A stretch of 64,000 nucleotides of DNA, taken from JAGWRI01 sp963728785. Its GTDB lineage: Bacteria > Gemmatimonadota > Gemmatimonadetes > Gemmatimonadales > Gemmatimonadaceae. The notes below the pieces were generated by a model that saw only the letters and a list, made by a program, of their open reading frames with translations, was not told the DNA's origin and searched no databases. The stretch spans positions 1,116,001-1,180,000 of the forward strand of contig CAVSKV010000002.1 in assembly GCA_963728785.1 (NCBI GenBank), written 5' to 3'. Below, piece by piece: positions 33,291 through 42,747 of this stretch. Position 1 is the stretch's first letter. Every line of letters starts with the position of its first letter. The position numbers and the translations under genes are program-made.

Positions 33291-36200
33291 TCATCCCCCG
33301 TCGGGCGTCCCGCCAGAATTCGCCTCGGCGTTCGTCACCGGCGGTTCTTCGGTGGTCGGCACGATTGGCGCCTGTCCCGCCGCCTTCAGGGCCGCGTTCA
33401 CCTTCGGGAGGTACGTGTCCATGATCCGCTCGAGGCGCACGAGCTGTTTGTCGAGCAGCGGATTGAGGACGTTGTACACCTCGTACGCCTGCGGCGGCGG
33501 ACGCCGTTCGCCGTTCTCCACGAAGCCCAGCAACGCCGCCATCTGGTTGTTGAGCCGCACGGGGAAGTTGAGCGGGTCTTCGCCGCTCTTGTTCCTGGTC
33601 TGGTAGAGCGAGTCCGCCACGCCGCTCAGGCTGTCGGCGAAGGCCTTGGCCAGCGTGCCATAAGAAGCGTTGCCGCTCATCGCGGCCGCGCGCGCGTCGA
33701 GTTGCCGTTTGACGCTCCGGATGCGCTTCACGCCGTCGTTGGCGGCGGTCACGCGATCCCGAATCTTGATCGCGAAGGCGTGTTGCTCCACCAGGTCGGC
33801 GTTGGTCGCATTGATCCGCGGATCCTTCTTCACGGTGAACGTCTTCGTGAGCGGCTTGGCGTCGCCCACCGTCACGCGCACGGTGAAGGTCCCGGGCGCC
33901 GTCACCGGGCCCGTCACGCCCGCCGACCAGAGGATCATCCCCTCGAAGCTGGAAGCATCAGGATAGCGCAGGTTCCACTCGTACGTGTTGAGCCCGGAGC
34001 GCGTCGTCACCACCGACGGCCCACCGAATCCACCGCGCCCACCGCCTCCGCCACGACGCCCGCCCGTGACCGCCGGCTTGTCGGTCGAGGCGAACTTCCT
34101 GATCACCTTGCCCGCCGCGCCGAGGAACTCGATCGACACCACCTGTCCCGGTCGCACCAACCGATAGGTCGCCGACACCGACGGATTACCCACCAGATAC
34201 ACATCGGCCGGCTTATACAGGAAATCTTGGCCTGCGGTGGCTTCGGCTTCCGGTGCCTGGCGCAGCTGCGAGATGCCTTCCATGACCCAGAACGCGCGGC
34301 CGTGGGTGGCGATCACGATGTCGTCGTCGCGAAGCGAGATGTCGCGCACCGGCACCGGCGGCAGGTTCACCTGCAGGCTCTGCCAGTGGGCGCCGGCGTC
34401 ATACGAGAGCCACACGCCCCGCTCCGTGGACGCGTACAGCATTCCGGGGCGCACCAAGTCCTCGCGGAGCGAGCGCGTGTACACGTCTCCCGGCAGCCCG
34501 TTCACGATCTTCGTCCAGGTCTTGCCGTAGTCGGTGGTCTTGTACAGGTAGGGGGCGTAATCGTCCATCTGGTATCGGTTGGCGGCCACCCACGCGGTGC
34601 CCGGACTGTGTGGCGACGGGTCGATGGTGGAGATGCGCGTCCATTTCGGCAGCCCTTTTGGCGTGACGTTGTCCCACGTCTTGCCGCCGTCGCGCGTGAT
34701 ATGGATGAGCCCGTCGTCCGAGCCGGTCCAGATGAGCCCTGGCGTGATCGGTGATTCCTGCACGGCGAAGATCGTTCCGTAATACTCGATCGACGTCTGA
34801 TCCTTGGTGATCGGACCGCCGGAGGGTCCCAGGGTCGCCGGGTCGTGCCGGGTGAGGTCGGGCGAGATCACCTTCCAGGTGGCGCCGTCATCCGACGACT
34901 TGAACAGCACGTTGGCGCCGATGTACAGCACGTGCGGATCGTGCGGCGAGTTCATGATCGGGTACGTCCACTGGATCCGGTACTTCAGATCCTCGGCGCT
35001 GTGCCCCATCGGATTGAGCGGCCAGGGATCGACGCGCTCGGTAAGCCCCGTCGCGTGGTCCTGCTTCTCGACGACGCCGCTGTAGTTGCCGCCGTAGGTG
35101 ATGTCGGGATCGAGCGGATCGCCGGCCACGAAGCCTGACTCGCCACCAGCGATGCCGTAGAACGTCGAAGACGGAGACGCCGGCGCGCCACCGCGGCCGC
35201 GTCCACCACCGCCACCCCCGAACCCGCGGTCGCCAGCCTCCTCACGCACCGGCCCGCACGATGACCCGGCGTCCTGCTTGGCGCCGCACACGTGATACGG
35301 CACGTGGTCGGTGAGATACGCATGATAGAACTGGCCGGTAGGGATCGCCACGCGCACGCTCGTCTCGCCTGCGTCGGTGGTGATGACGGCGCCGTTGTCG
35401 TGGCCCACGATCATTCGCTTGTCGTCGTTGGGGGCGATCCACATCACGTGGTTGTCGCCGCCGCCGAACGCCCGCGTGAATGTCTTGCCGCCGTCCCGTG
35501 ACCATTCGGGACCCACGTTGGGCGCGTACACTACGTTCGAGTCCTGCGTGTCGGCGAACAACATGGAGAAGTACCAGGCCCGCTGCCGGAGGTCGCGGCT
35601 GTCATTGAGGTACTGCCAGGTGGCCCCGCCGTCGTCAGACCGGTAGACGCCGCCTTTCGGTTCGTTCTCGATCAGCGCCCATACACGGCTCGGCTTCACC
35701 GGCGACACCGCGAGCCCGATGTTGCCCAGCAGGCCGGTGGGCAACCCCGGATTGTGCGTGATCTCCGTCCAGTGGTCGCCCCCATCGGTGGTCTTGAAGA
35801 TGCCGCTCCCTCCGCCGCCGCTCACCAGGAGCCAGGGCTTGCGCCCCGCCTGCCAGAGCGACGCGTAGAGCACGTCAGGATTGCTCGGATCCATCACGAG
35901 GTCGATCGCGCCGGTGGAGTCGTTCCGGAAGAGAATCCTCTTCCACGTCTTCCCGCCGTCCGTCGTCTTGTAGACGCCGCGCTCGGGGTTCGGGGCCCAC
36001 ACGTGGCCCAGCGCCGCCACGTAGACCACGTCGTTGTTCCGCGGGTCGATGCGGATGCGGCCGATCTGCTGCGTGGCCTCGAGCCCCATGTGCTGCCAGG
36101 TCTTGCCGGCGTCCGTGCTCTTCCACACCCCGTCGCCATACGACACATCGCCACGGATCGGCGTCTCGCCGCCACCGACGTACACGATGTCGGGATTGCT

Positions 36201-36527
36201 CTCACTCACCGCGACCGCGCCGATGGAGCCGCCGAAGAACCCGTCGCTCACCGGCTCGGCGGTCTTGCCCCCATCGATGGTCTTCCAGACACCGCCGCCT
36301 GTCGTGCCCATGTAGTACTCCTCGGGGCGCGCCGCCGAGCCAGCCACGGCCGTCATGCGGCCGGCGCTGTTGGGGCCGATGTTGCGCCATTTGACGCTCC
36401 CGAAGTACGACGAATCGACGTGGGACGTATTGACTGCCGCTGGCGAGCCCTGGGCGCCGGCGGACAGCGCCAACGGCAGCATGAGGGCGGCCATCACCGC
36501 GACAACGCGAACGCGAAGGCTGGGCAT
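33291..36527 (-). CDS. Exported VPS10/sortilin-type propeller protein
   Basis: 1078 aa from the ATG at 36527, with a signal peptide ending near LSAGAQG. Many Asp-box/photosystem-repeat units are visible (VWKTIDGGKTAE, VWKSTDAGKTWQ, VYKTTDGGKTWK, IFKTTDGGDHWTE, VYRSDDGGATWQ, LFKSSDDGATWK, HITRDGGKTWDN, LYKTTDYGKTWTK), so two large propellers of VPS10/sortilin type. They are followed by a beta domain and a helical C-terminal region (about 930-1050). Related genes are often labelled glycosyl hydrolase, but no catalytic residues are seen; a binding or scaffold role is as likely. Gly/Arg linkers occur at two places. Same strand as the S9 gene upstream (gap 131). Confidence 0.85.
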   Translation of the reverse strand: MPSLRVRVVAVMAALMLPLALSAGAQGSPAAVNTSHVDSSYFGSVKWRNIGPNSAGRMTAVAGSAARPEEYYMGTTGGGVWKTIDGGKTAEPVSDGFFGGSIGAVAVSESNPDIVYVGGGETPIRGDVSYGDGVWKSTDAGKTWQHMGLEATQQIGRIRIDPRNNDVVYVAALGHVWAPNPERGVYKTTDGGKTWKRILFRNDSTGAIDLVMDPSNPDVLYASLWQAGRKPWLLVSGGGGSGIFKTTDGGDHWTEITHNPGLPTGLLGNIGLAVSPVKPSRVWALIENEPKGGVYRSDDGGATWQYLNDSRDLRQRAWYFSMLFADTQDSNVVYAPNVGPEWSRDGGKTFTRAFGGGDNHVMWIAPNDDKRMIVGHDNGAVITTDAGETSVRVAIPTGQFYHAYLTDHVPYHVCGAKQDAGSSCGPVREEAGDRGFGGGGGGRGRGGAPASPSSTFYGIAGGESGFVAGDPLDPDITYGGNYSGVVEKQDHATGLTERVDPWPLNPMGHSAEDLKYRIQWTYPIMNSPHDPHVLYIGANVLFKSSDDGATWKVISPDLTRHDPATLGPSGGPITKDQTSIEYYGTIFAVQESPITPGLIWTGSDDGLIHITRDGGKTWDNVTPKGLPKWTRISTIDPSPHSPGTAWVAANRYQMDDYAPYLYKTTDYGKTWTKIVNGLPGDVYTRSLREDLVRPGMLYASTERGVWLSYDAGAHWQSLQVNLPPVPVRDISLRDDDIVIATHGRAFWVMEGISQLRQAPEAEATAGQDFLYKPADVYLVGNPSVSATYRLVRPGQVVSIEFLGAAGKVIRKFASTDKPAVTGGRRGGGGGRGGFGGPSVVTTRSGLNTYEWNLRYPDASSFEGMILWSAGVTGPVTAPGTFTVRVTVGDAKPLTKTFTVKKDPRINATNADLVEQHAFAIKIRDRVTAANDGVKRIRSVKRQLDARAAAMSGNASYGTLAKAFADSLSGVADSLYQTRNKSGEDPLNFPVRLNNQMAALLGFVENGERRPPPQAYEVYNVLNPLLDKQLVRLERIMDTYLPKVNAALKAAGQAPIVPTTEEPPVTNAEANSGGTPDGG

Positions 36528-36658
36528 GGGACCGGTCGTGGAAAGGGATGACCGCCGAGGCGGCGAGGGGAGGAGCGGGGGTGCTTGATCGTCTGGCACA
36601 GATACGGCAAGCGCCCAGGCTTCGTTGCCGGGGCGCCGCCGTCAGGGTCGGACTGCGG

Positions 36659-39613
36659 TCAGTGGATCGCTTCCCCTTTGTTCACCTGCGGCACGCCGTT
36701 CTTCATCCAGTCGGGCTCCGGCGCGCCCTTGAGGTAGTGATCGAAGAACTGCTTCATGCGGATCTGGAAATCCTTCTGGTTGGGTGTCTTGGCCAGATGG
36801 TGCGGCTCGTCGGGATACGACAGCCAGATGACGTTCTTCCCGTTGCGCCGCGCCGCGTTGTAGAACTCGAGCCCCTGGTCCCAGTCCACCGCGCCGTCGG
36901 CCGTGCCCTGCAGAATCATGAACGGCGTCTGGATTCTGGTGACGTTGAACACCGGCGATTCGCTCTCGTACAGCTTCGTCGCGTTCCAGGGCGTGACGTT
37001 GGCGCCCATTCGACCCTGGCTCGTTTCCAGAATGCCACCGTTCCACTGGCCGCTCTGCTTGTACAGTTCGTCGTACATGCTGATCAGGTCGGTGAGCGGC
37101 GCGCCTGTTACCACAGCCTTGAACAGGTTCGTCTGCGTGAGGATGAACGACGACTCGTAGCCGCCCCAGCTGTGTCCCTGCAGGCCGATGTACCCGGGGT
37201 CGGCATAGCCGAGCGCGATCACCTTCTTCACGCCCGCCGTGACGCAGTCGAGTGCCGATGAGCCGGGCTTGCCGATCTCGTACACGATGTCCGGCTCGAA
37301 CACCAGATAGCCGTCGCTTGCGTATTCGCTCATGTGCGGCCGATCGTCGTACACCGGCATCGAGAACTGATGGTGCGTGTTGGACAGGATCTCGTAGATG
37401 TACACGAGCATCGGGTACTTCTTGCCCGGCTGATAGTCGGCGGGCAGCGTGAGCGTGCCCTGCAACTTCTTTCCCTTGCTGTTGGTGTAGTTGACGAGCA
37501 CGCGGCTGCCCCACGCGTATTCCGCAATCTGCGGGTTGGCGTCGGTGACCTTACGGGGCGCCGAGAATTTTGCGTCGCTCACCCAGTAGTCGGGAAACTC
37601 CCCGAACGTCTGCTCGGTGAAGATCACGCGATCGGCGTCCTTGGCCTTCTGCGCCTCGCCAATCATTTTGTCGGTATAAACGAGGGGCCTCGGGGTCCCA
37701 CCACCGGCTGGCAACTGCCAGTAGCCGGACTTCTTGGTCCACTCGCCATACCCCGTGAGGACCTGCGGCTGCGACAGGTCAACCGTCTCGGCGCTGCCCC
37801 CGCCGAACGCGAAGCCGCCCCCGCCCCGGCCACCGCGACCGCCGCCGCTTAGGCGGGCAAGCCGCAGCTGCACTTGCTGCGCTGCCCCGGCGCCCGCGGA
37901 AAGATCGCGCCCCCTGGCTCCGTCGAGCGGCAGTGACCAGACGTCGTACTTGTCGTAGAGCAGCACGGCACGGCCGTCCTTCGACCAGCCGGCTACGCCC
38001 CAGATGGGCTTCTCGGCGGCTTGATCGTAGTCGGTGTTGATGAAGCTCTTGCCCGTCGCGGCGTCGACCGTCACCGTCTTGCCGGTAGCCAGTTCATACG
38101 CCTTCACGTGCGCCCCGTCCTGGTACAGGAACCACTTGCTGTCCGGCGACGTGCCCATGGTGCGCAGCAGATGCTTGGCGATGAGCCTGCGCTCGCCGGT
38201 ACCGGTGTTGACCCGGTAGTAGTCGGCGCGCGACGGCGCCCCTTCGGAATAATCGTACTCGTATGGCGTAGCATCGCGACCGATCGCCCACTGGCCGTCG
38301 ATGGTGGGGGTCACGGTCTTCATCGTGCTGTCGGCAAGCTGCACGAAGCGGTTGTTGGCTACGATGAACGCGCCGGCCAGCGTCGCCCGGCGCAACTGGT
38401 TGATCTGGAGCATCTGCTGGGACTGCAGCTCGACGTCGTTCCAGTGCCACACATCGAGGTTGGCCTGCGGTCCCTCGGGCTTGGGCAGCGTGTCCTGCTG
38501 CTCCTTGATGCCGATGAACAGCCGCGCGCCGTCGGGGCTCCAGCGGGGTGTTGAGAATTCACTGAGCACGTAGCCCTTGGGAAACGCCGCATCGTGCCCG
38601 GGATCCCACTCCACCGCAGTGGTACCCGCCGCACCCGCATCCGGCCAGGCGAGCAGGGCGTTCTCACGTTGTTGCTTGTCCTTGGGGGTCTCGCCGCGCA
38701 ACACGGCGAGGCTGGAGGACGAATCCCGCCACACCAGCCCTGCGTATTCCATGGGCTTGCTGTCGAGAGCGCGCGTCTCGCCGGTCGCCAGATTGACGAC
38801 GTAGGCGCCGTTGCCCAGCCGGTCGGTTGCATCCACGGTGTACGCAAGCAGGTTGCCTGCATCGTCGAAGTCGTACTGGTCCACGTTGCCGATGTTCTGC
38901 GTGACACCCGTAGTCAGGCGGCGGAGGAGCAGGTCGGTGCCGCGGTGCGACGTATCGCCGGGCGCACCGTTCATCTTGACAGCCAGCCACTGGGAACCCG
39001 AAGCGAACTGGAAGCCGCTCGCCCCGGGCACGTCGTATTTGTCACCGGTGGCGAGATTGAGCAGTTCCAGGTGGCGCACCGCACCACCGGTCGCGGCACC
39101 GGCGCCGGGCTCCGGAGTTCCGGCTCCCCGGCCACCTCGGCCGCTGCGGCCACCGCTTCCCGCGCCGCGCCCGCGTCCATTGGCGGCGGCACCGGGCGGA
39201 TTCACAAAGTAGGCAACCCATTGCGAGTTGTCGGAGAACTGCACACCTCCCCCGCCCTCGCCCCCACCGAAGCCGCCCCGTCCGCCGCGCCCACCGGCGG
39301 CGGCGGTACCGGTCGGCACCGTGTATAGCTGTTCGTGATCGAGCGCCCGGACGAACAGCGTGTCGTCGCCATCGTTGGGCGTGTACATGTAGGTCATCCA
39401 GGCGCCATTGTCGGAGACCGCTGCCGACGTGATGCGCTTCCACGGGCCGTAGTCGGCGAGGGTGAGGATTTTCTTGCCGTCGGGCGCCGTCTTGTGCGTG
39501 GTGGGTTCGGCGGCGCGCCCGCGCTGGGCGTACGCTGGAGCTGCCGGCAACAGCGCGGCGGTGAGCACGACAACGGCGGAGAGGACCGCCGCCGGAACGG
39601 AAGAGCGACGCAT
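36659..39613 (-). CDS. Exported S9 family (prolyl oligopeptidase/DPP-like) peptidase
   Basis: 984 aa with a signal peptide ending near PAYAQRG. An N-terminal propeller (about 45-650) is broken by two Gly/Arg-rich stretches. The C-terminal alpha/beta-hydrolase domain has the nucleophile S815 in LQGHSWGGYESS, Asp in LQGTADGAVDWDQG and His in PDEPHHLAKTPN. The family removes dipeptides or cleaves oligopeptides after proline or alanine. The position next to S41, P1 and serine-hydrolase genes in the window suggests peptide scavenging. A TTGTCG-N17-CATGAT promoter lies upstream and GGAG stands about seven bases before the ATG. Confidence 0.93.
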   Translation of the reverse strand: MRRSSVPAAVLSAVVVLTAALLPAAPAYAQRGRAAEPTTHKTAPDGKKILTLADYGPWKRITSAAVSDNGAWMTYMYTPNDGDDTLFVRALDHEQLYTVPTGTAAAGGRGGRGGFGGGEGGGGVQFSDNSQWVAYFVNPPGAAANGRGRGAGSGGRSGRGGRGAGTPEPGAGAATGGAVRHLELLNLATGDKYDVPGASGFQFASGSQWLAVKMNGAPGDTSHRGTDLLLRRLTTGVTQNIGNVDQYDFDDAGNLLAYTVDATDRLGNGAYVVNLATGETRALDSKPMEYAGLVWRDSSSSLAVLRGETPKDKQQRENALLAWPDAGAAGTTAVEWDPGHDAAFPKGYVLSEFSTPRWSPDGARLFIGIKEQQDTLPKPEGPQANLDVWHWNDVELQSQQMLQINQLRRATLAGAFIVANNRFVQLADSTMKTVTPTIDGQWAIGRDATPYEYDYSEGAPSRADYYRVNTGTGERRLIAKHLLRTMGTSPDSKWFLYQDGAHVKAYELATGKTVTVDAATGKSFINTDYDQAAEKPIWGVAGWSKDGRAVLLYDKYDVWSLPLDGARGRDLSAGAGAAQQVQLRLARLSGGGRGGRGGGGFAFGGGSAETVDLSQPQVLTGYGEWTKKSGYWQLPAGGGTPRPLVYTDKMIGEAQKAKDADRVIFTEQTFGEFPDYWVSDAKFSAPRKVTDANPQIAEYAWGSRVLVNYTNSKGKKLQGTLTLPADYQPGKKYPMLVYIYEILSNTHHQFSMPVYDDRPHMSEYASDGYLVFEPDIVYEIGKPGSSALDCVTAGVKKVIALGYADPGYIGLQGHSWGGYESSFILTQTNLFKAVVTGAPLTDLISMYDELYKQSGQWNGGILETSQGRMGANVTPWNATKLYESESPVFNVTRIQTPFMILQGTADGAVDWDQGLEFYNAARRNGKNVIWLSYPDEPHHLAKTPNQKDFQIRMKQFFDHYLKGAPEPDWMKNGVPQVNKGEAIH

Positions 39614-39649
39614 GGAAGACTCCGGAAGTGGGGCGAGGATCGCGCGACC

Positions 39650-39678
39650 ATCATGCAGGGCGGTACGGCATCCGACAA
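39650..39678 (-). promoter_or_regulatory. Promoter of the S9 peptidase gene
   Basis: Minus-strand TTGTCG (39678-39673), a 17-bp spacer and CATGAT (39655-39650), giving a leader of about 30 bases. It is strikingly similar, including flanks, to the element before the alpha-galactosidase-like gene. Confidence 0.5.
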
Positions 39679-39733
39679 GGCGGCGCTGACCGGACCGGCG
39701 CCGGGCCGCCGGTGCATCTCCACCTACCGCCCC

Positions 39734-41836
39734 CTACGGCGCATACCTCACGGTCCACGATACGGTGCCGCTCGTTGCGGCGAGCAGCCGGACGACCCGC
39801 ACCGATCCTGCGAGCGGCGTACCGATGACGCGGGCTCCGGCCACCGAGACGCCGGCGAACCGGAACCCTGCCGGCTCGGTGAGATAGAGGTCGTACTCGT
39901 CGTGCGCCACGAGGCCGCTCCGGCCCGACAGCGTGTCGCCGCTCCAGGCCACGCTTTCGAGGTCCGGGCCCCCACAGCTGACGTGCCGGTTCGTGGCCAC
40001 CACCTGCGGATGTGCCACTCGCTCGCGGATACAGAACACCTGCACGTCCAACCGCGGGTCGATCGGCCCTGGCGTGAACTCGCCGTGGAATACACCCAGC
40101 ATGTGGTGCGACCAGAATTCGAACACCAGATACTCGCGCTGCGGATCGAGGCCCAGGTCGGCGAATCGGATGCGGGCGGTATCGGCGCCGCCCGTGCGCG
40201 CGAGCACCGACCAGCGCTCGAACGGCCGGCTCACGTCGAGCAGATACAGCGGAACCGTGAGCCGCTGGTCTGCGTCGAACGGACGGGGGCCGGATCCGCT
40301 GACCTCGCTCGCTGCGCGCCCAATGAGCGCGGAGCGCGTGGGATCGACGTCGTAGAGCTGCTCCGGCCGGGTGAACAGCACGGGAGCCGTGCGCTTGGCG
40401 ATCTCGGCCCGCGGAGTGCGGTAGACGTCGGGGCGGTCGGTGAGCATGAGCAGCGATCCCGTCAGCGACGCCAGCGTCGCCGCACGGTAGGCGTCGGGCG
40501 CTGCGAGCTGGATGTGATCGGGATCGTTTCGCCACACGACGTTGTTGAACGAATTATACTCGGCGAATCCGCCGTACCCGAAGCCGTCGGTGCCGACGCG
40601 CACCGCGTCCACGACCCCGATGAGCTCCGGGCGAATGCCCCAGCAGGCGAGCAGGAAGGCCCGCCGGCCGATGGCGTCGCGCACGGCCTGGGCGAACCGG
40701 CGGAACACCTCGGCGCGATCCAGCCCGCGGGCGCGGAAGTAGTCGGCGTGGCTGTTGTAGCCCTCGTACCGCAGGTGCCGCAGGGCGTCGAGCTTGTAGT
40801 AGCCCCACCCCATGCGGGTCAGCGAATCGTACACCGGCCGCACGAGATGGTCGAGCGTGGCCGGGTTGGACGCGTCCATCACGTAGCCCACCCAGTTACC
40901 GTACGCCGGTGCGCCGTCGGGCGTCATGACGAATTCCGAACTATGATCGAATGCATATGTACTGTCGGCAAAGCTGGCGTTGGTCCAGATGCCCGGCACG
41001 AGGGCGCGCGCCGCAATGTACCGCTCCAGCCCATCGAGCCCCGACGGAAATTTGACGTTGGGATGCACCCAGTGGGCCGGCGTCCCGATCGGGTCCTGCT
41101 CGTAGCCGTCGTCGATCTGGAGATAGTCGTAGCCGAACGGCGCCAGTACGTCGTGCAGCACGTCGGCTGCCTGTTCCACGTCCCGCTCCGTCACGCGGTC
41201 GAGAAACGCGTACCACGACGTCCACCCCGCCACCGACCCGGCCCACACGTCGTAGCTCCAGGGGCGATACTCTCGCAGCCCGCGATGTTGCTGGTAATAG
41301 CGCGGCCGGAACCGCAGGATGATTTCCGACCCCGTCGCTCGGAGGACGAACGCCGTGCTGTCGCCGGTGTCGGCGAGTGGCGTGACGGCGACGCTCGTCG
41401 GCTCATCAGCGGACAGCACCCAGTCCGATCCGCGGTCGTACACGCCCCGGTTCAGGCGGTTGTCGCTGGGCCCGACGCTGTTGCGCACCATCGCTAGTCC
41501 ATTCGCCGCCGGCTCGGTGGCGCACGCGAACGCCTGTGCGCCGGCGTGCACGGTGCCGGTGAGCGTCAAGTGACTGCCGTCCCGTACCGTCCATTTCAGC
41601 ACCTGCGTCACGGCACCCGCAGTCGTATCCACGAGTGTACGTACGTCGGCACGCGCCCCGGTGCCGGCAATGGCGGCCGAGAAGATGACGCGCCCGAAGT
41701 ACGTGAGCGTGAGCGTCCCGTCGACGACGCGGGCAACCGCCGGCGCGTTGGGCGGCTCGGCTGGCGATTGCGCTGCGACCAACGTCGGCATCGCCCCGAC
41801 GATCAGGGCGGCGATGACAACGGATGAAGGGCGCAT
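39734..41836 (-). CDS. Alpha-galactosidase-like glycoside hydrolase (clan GH-D, GH36/GH27 type), exported
   Basis: 700 aa from the ATG at 41836, which begins a signal peptide (ending at LVAAQSP); the open frame further upstream is not family-like. An N-terminal beta-supersandwich is followed by a TIM barrel with DYLQIDDGYEQD, PGIWTNASFAD, and the likely nucleophile D350 in WGYYKLDALRHLRYEG. AFLLACWGIRPELIGVVDAVRVGTDGFG carries the acid/base region. A C-terminal all-beta domain ends the protein. It would release alpha-linked galactose or a related sugar from oligosaccharides; exact specificity is inferred only to clan level. It has its own promoter. Confidence 0.82.
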   Translation of the reverse strand: MRPSSVVIAALIVGAMPTLVAAQSPAEPPNAPAVARVVDGTLTLTYFGRVIFSAAIAGTGARADVRTLVDTTAGAVTQVLKWTVRDGSHLTLTGTVHAGAQAFACATEPAANGLAMVRNSVGPSDNRLNRGVYDRGSDWVLSADEPTSVAVTPLADTGDSTAFVLRATGSEIILRFRPRYYQQHRGLREYRPWSYDVWAGSVAGWTSWYAFLDRVTERDVEQAADVLHDVLAPFGYDYLQIDDGYEQDPIGTPAHWVHPNVKFPSGLDGLERYIAARALVPGIWTNASFADSTYAFDHSSEFVMTPDGAPAYGNWVGYVMDASNPATLDHLVRPVYDSLTRMGWGYYKLDALRHLRYEGYNSHADYFRARGLDRAEVFRRFAQAVRDAIGRRAFLLACWGIRPELIGVVDAVRVGTDGFGYGGFAEYNSFNNVVWRNDPDHIQLAAPDAYRAATLASLTGSLLMLTDRPDVYRTPRAEIAKRTAPVLFTRPEQLYDVDPTRSALIGRAASEVSGSGPRPFDADQRLTVPLYLLDVSRPFERWSVLARTGGADTARIRFADLGLDPQREYLVFEFWSHHMLGVFHGEFTPGPIDPRLDVQVFCIRERVAHPQVVATNRHVSCGGPDLESVAWSGDTLSGRSGLVAHDEYDLYLTEPAGFRFAGVSVAGARVIGTPLAGSVRVVRLLAATSGTVSWTVRYAP

Positions 41837-41884
41837 GGCGGACTCCCGACGCGGACCGAGATGTGAGGCGAGGGCGGCGCGACC

Positions 41885-41913
41885 ATCATGCCGGGCGGGA
41901 CGGCCGCCGACAA
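41885..41913 (-). promoter_or_regulatory. Promoter of the alpha-galactosidase-like gene
   Basis: Minus-strand TTGTCG (41913-41908), a 17-bp spacer and CATGAT (41890-41885), about 45 bases upstream of the ATG. Confidence 0.5.
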
Positions 41914-42018
41914 GGCGCGCGCACCATTCGAGCAGCCGCCAGCTCTTCTCGCCTGGATATTCCTTCTCTCGCACCAGATACGTCCGAATCACCGGTGGTA
42001 GTTTCCCGGTTGGAACGC

Positions 42019-42747
42019 TCATGTGGCCCGCGCCGTAGCGAGCCAGTCCCAAGGAAGCATGGCGCGCACGCGCCGGGGAGGAGTGAGCCGCTCTGTCGCC
42101 CAGGCATATCGAACCCGCGACAATTCGGTGAGCCGGAAACCGGCCAGCGCCAGCGTCGCTTCGACTTCCTCGCCCGTGTAGTGCTTGGTGGGCACGCCTT
42201 CGATGCTCACCGTCCCGGCTTCCGGGCGGCGTATCTTCGGATGGAAGTCGTACGCCGATGGAGCCCCTGGAGCGGTGAGGCGCCGCACGAATTCACAGTA
42301 GGCCGCCGACTCCAGCGACGGCACTACGAAGATGCCCTGCCCCCCGCGCTTCACCACGCGGCGGATGGAGCGCCACAGCCGCCGGCGCACGCGCGCGTCG
42401 GGGTGGATGACGACGTTGGCCGACACGACGCATCCGAAGCCGTGGGCCAGGCGCGTCAGCGCGCGCGGCGTGCTGCGTTCCACGGTGACGTTGGCGAGCG
42501 AGGCGGTCCGGCGCCTGGCGTGAGCCACGCACGGAGCCGACCAATCGACGGCGTGCACGCGCGTGAACGTCCGGGCGAGGAATGGCAGGTACCCTCCGAC
42601 GCCGCAGCCGAAGTCGAGCACCGCGTCGTGCTGCGCCGCCGCGGCCCGCAGCGTGCCACGGATCACGCCGCGCACGTCTTCGCGCAGGCTGTCGAAGATC
42701 TCGTCGGCCCAGCCATCGGCCTGATGATCCCAGTAGTCGCGATTCAC
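42019..42747 (-). CDS. Class I SAM-dependent methyltransferase
   Basis: 242 aa from the GTG at 42747, which overlaps the amidohydrolase stop (GTGA), so it is translationally coupled. SAM-binding motif I is AVLDFGCGVGGYLPFLAR, followed by VHAVDWSAPCVAHAR (acidic Asp after beta2), SANVVIHPDARVRRRLW (motif IV region) and KRGGQGIFVVPSL (motif VI). The target is unknown. It starts with NRDYWDHQADGWADEIFDSL, common in methyltransferase type 11/12 proteins. The 183-bp gap to the alpha-galactosidase-like gene contains only that gene's promoter. Confidence 0.88.
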   Translation of the reverse strand: MNRDYWDHQADGWADEIFDSLREDVRGVIRGTLRAAAAQHDAVLDFGCGVGGYLPFLARTFTRVHAVDWSAPCVAHARRRTASLANVTVERSTPRALTRLAHGFGCVVSANVVIHPDARVRRRLWRSIRRVVKRGGQGIFVVPSLESAAYCEFVRRLTAPGAPSAYDFHPKIRRPEAGTVSIEGVPTKHYTGEEVEATLALAGFRLTELSRVRYAWATERLTPPRRVRAMLPWDWLATARAT

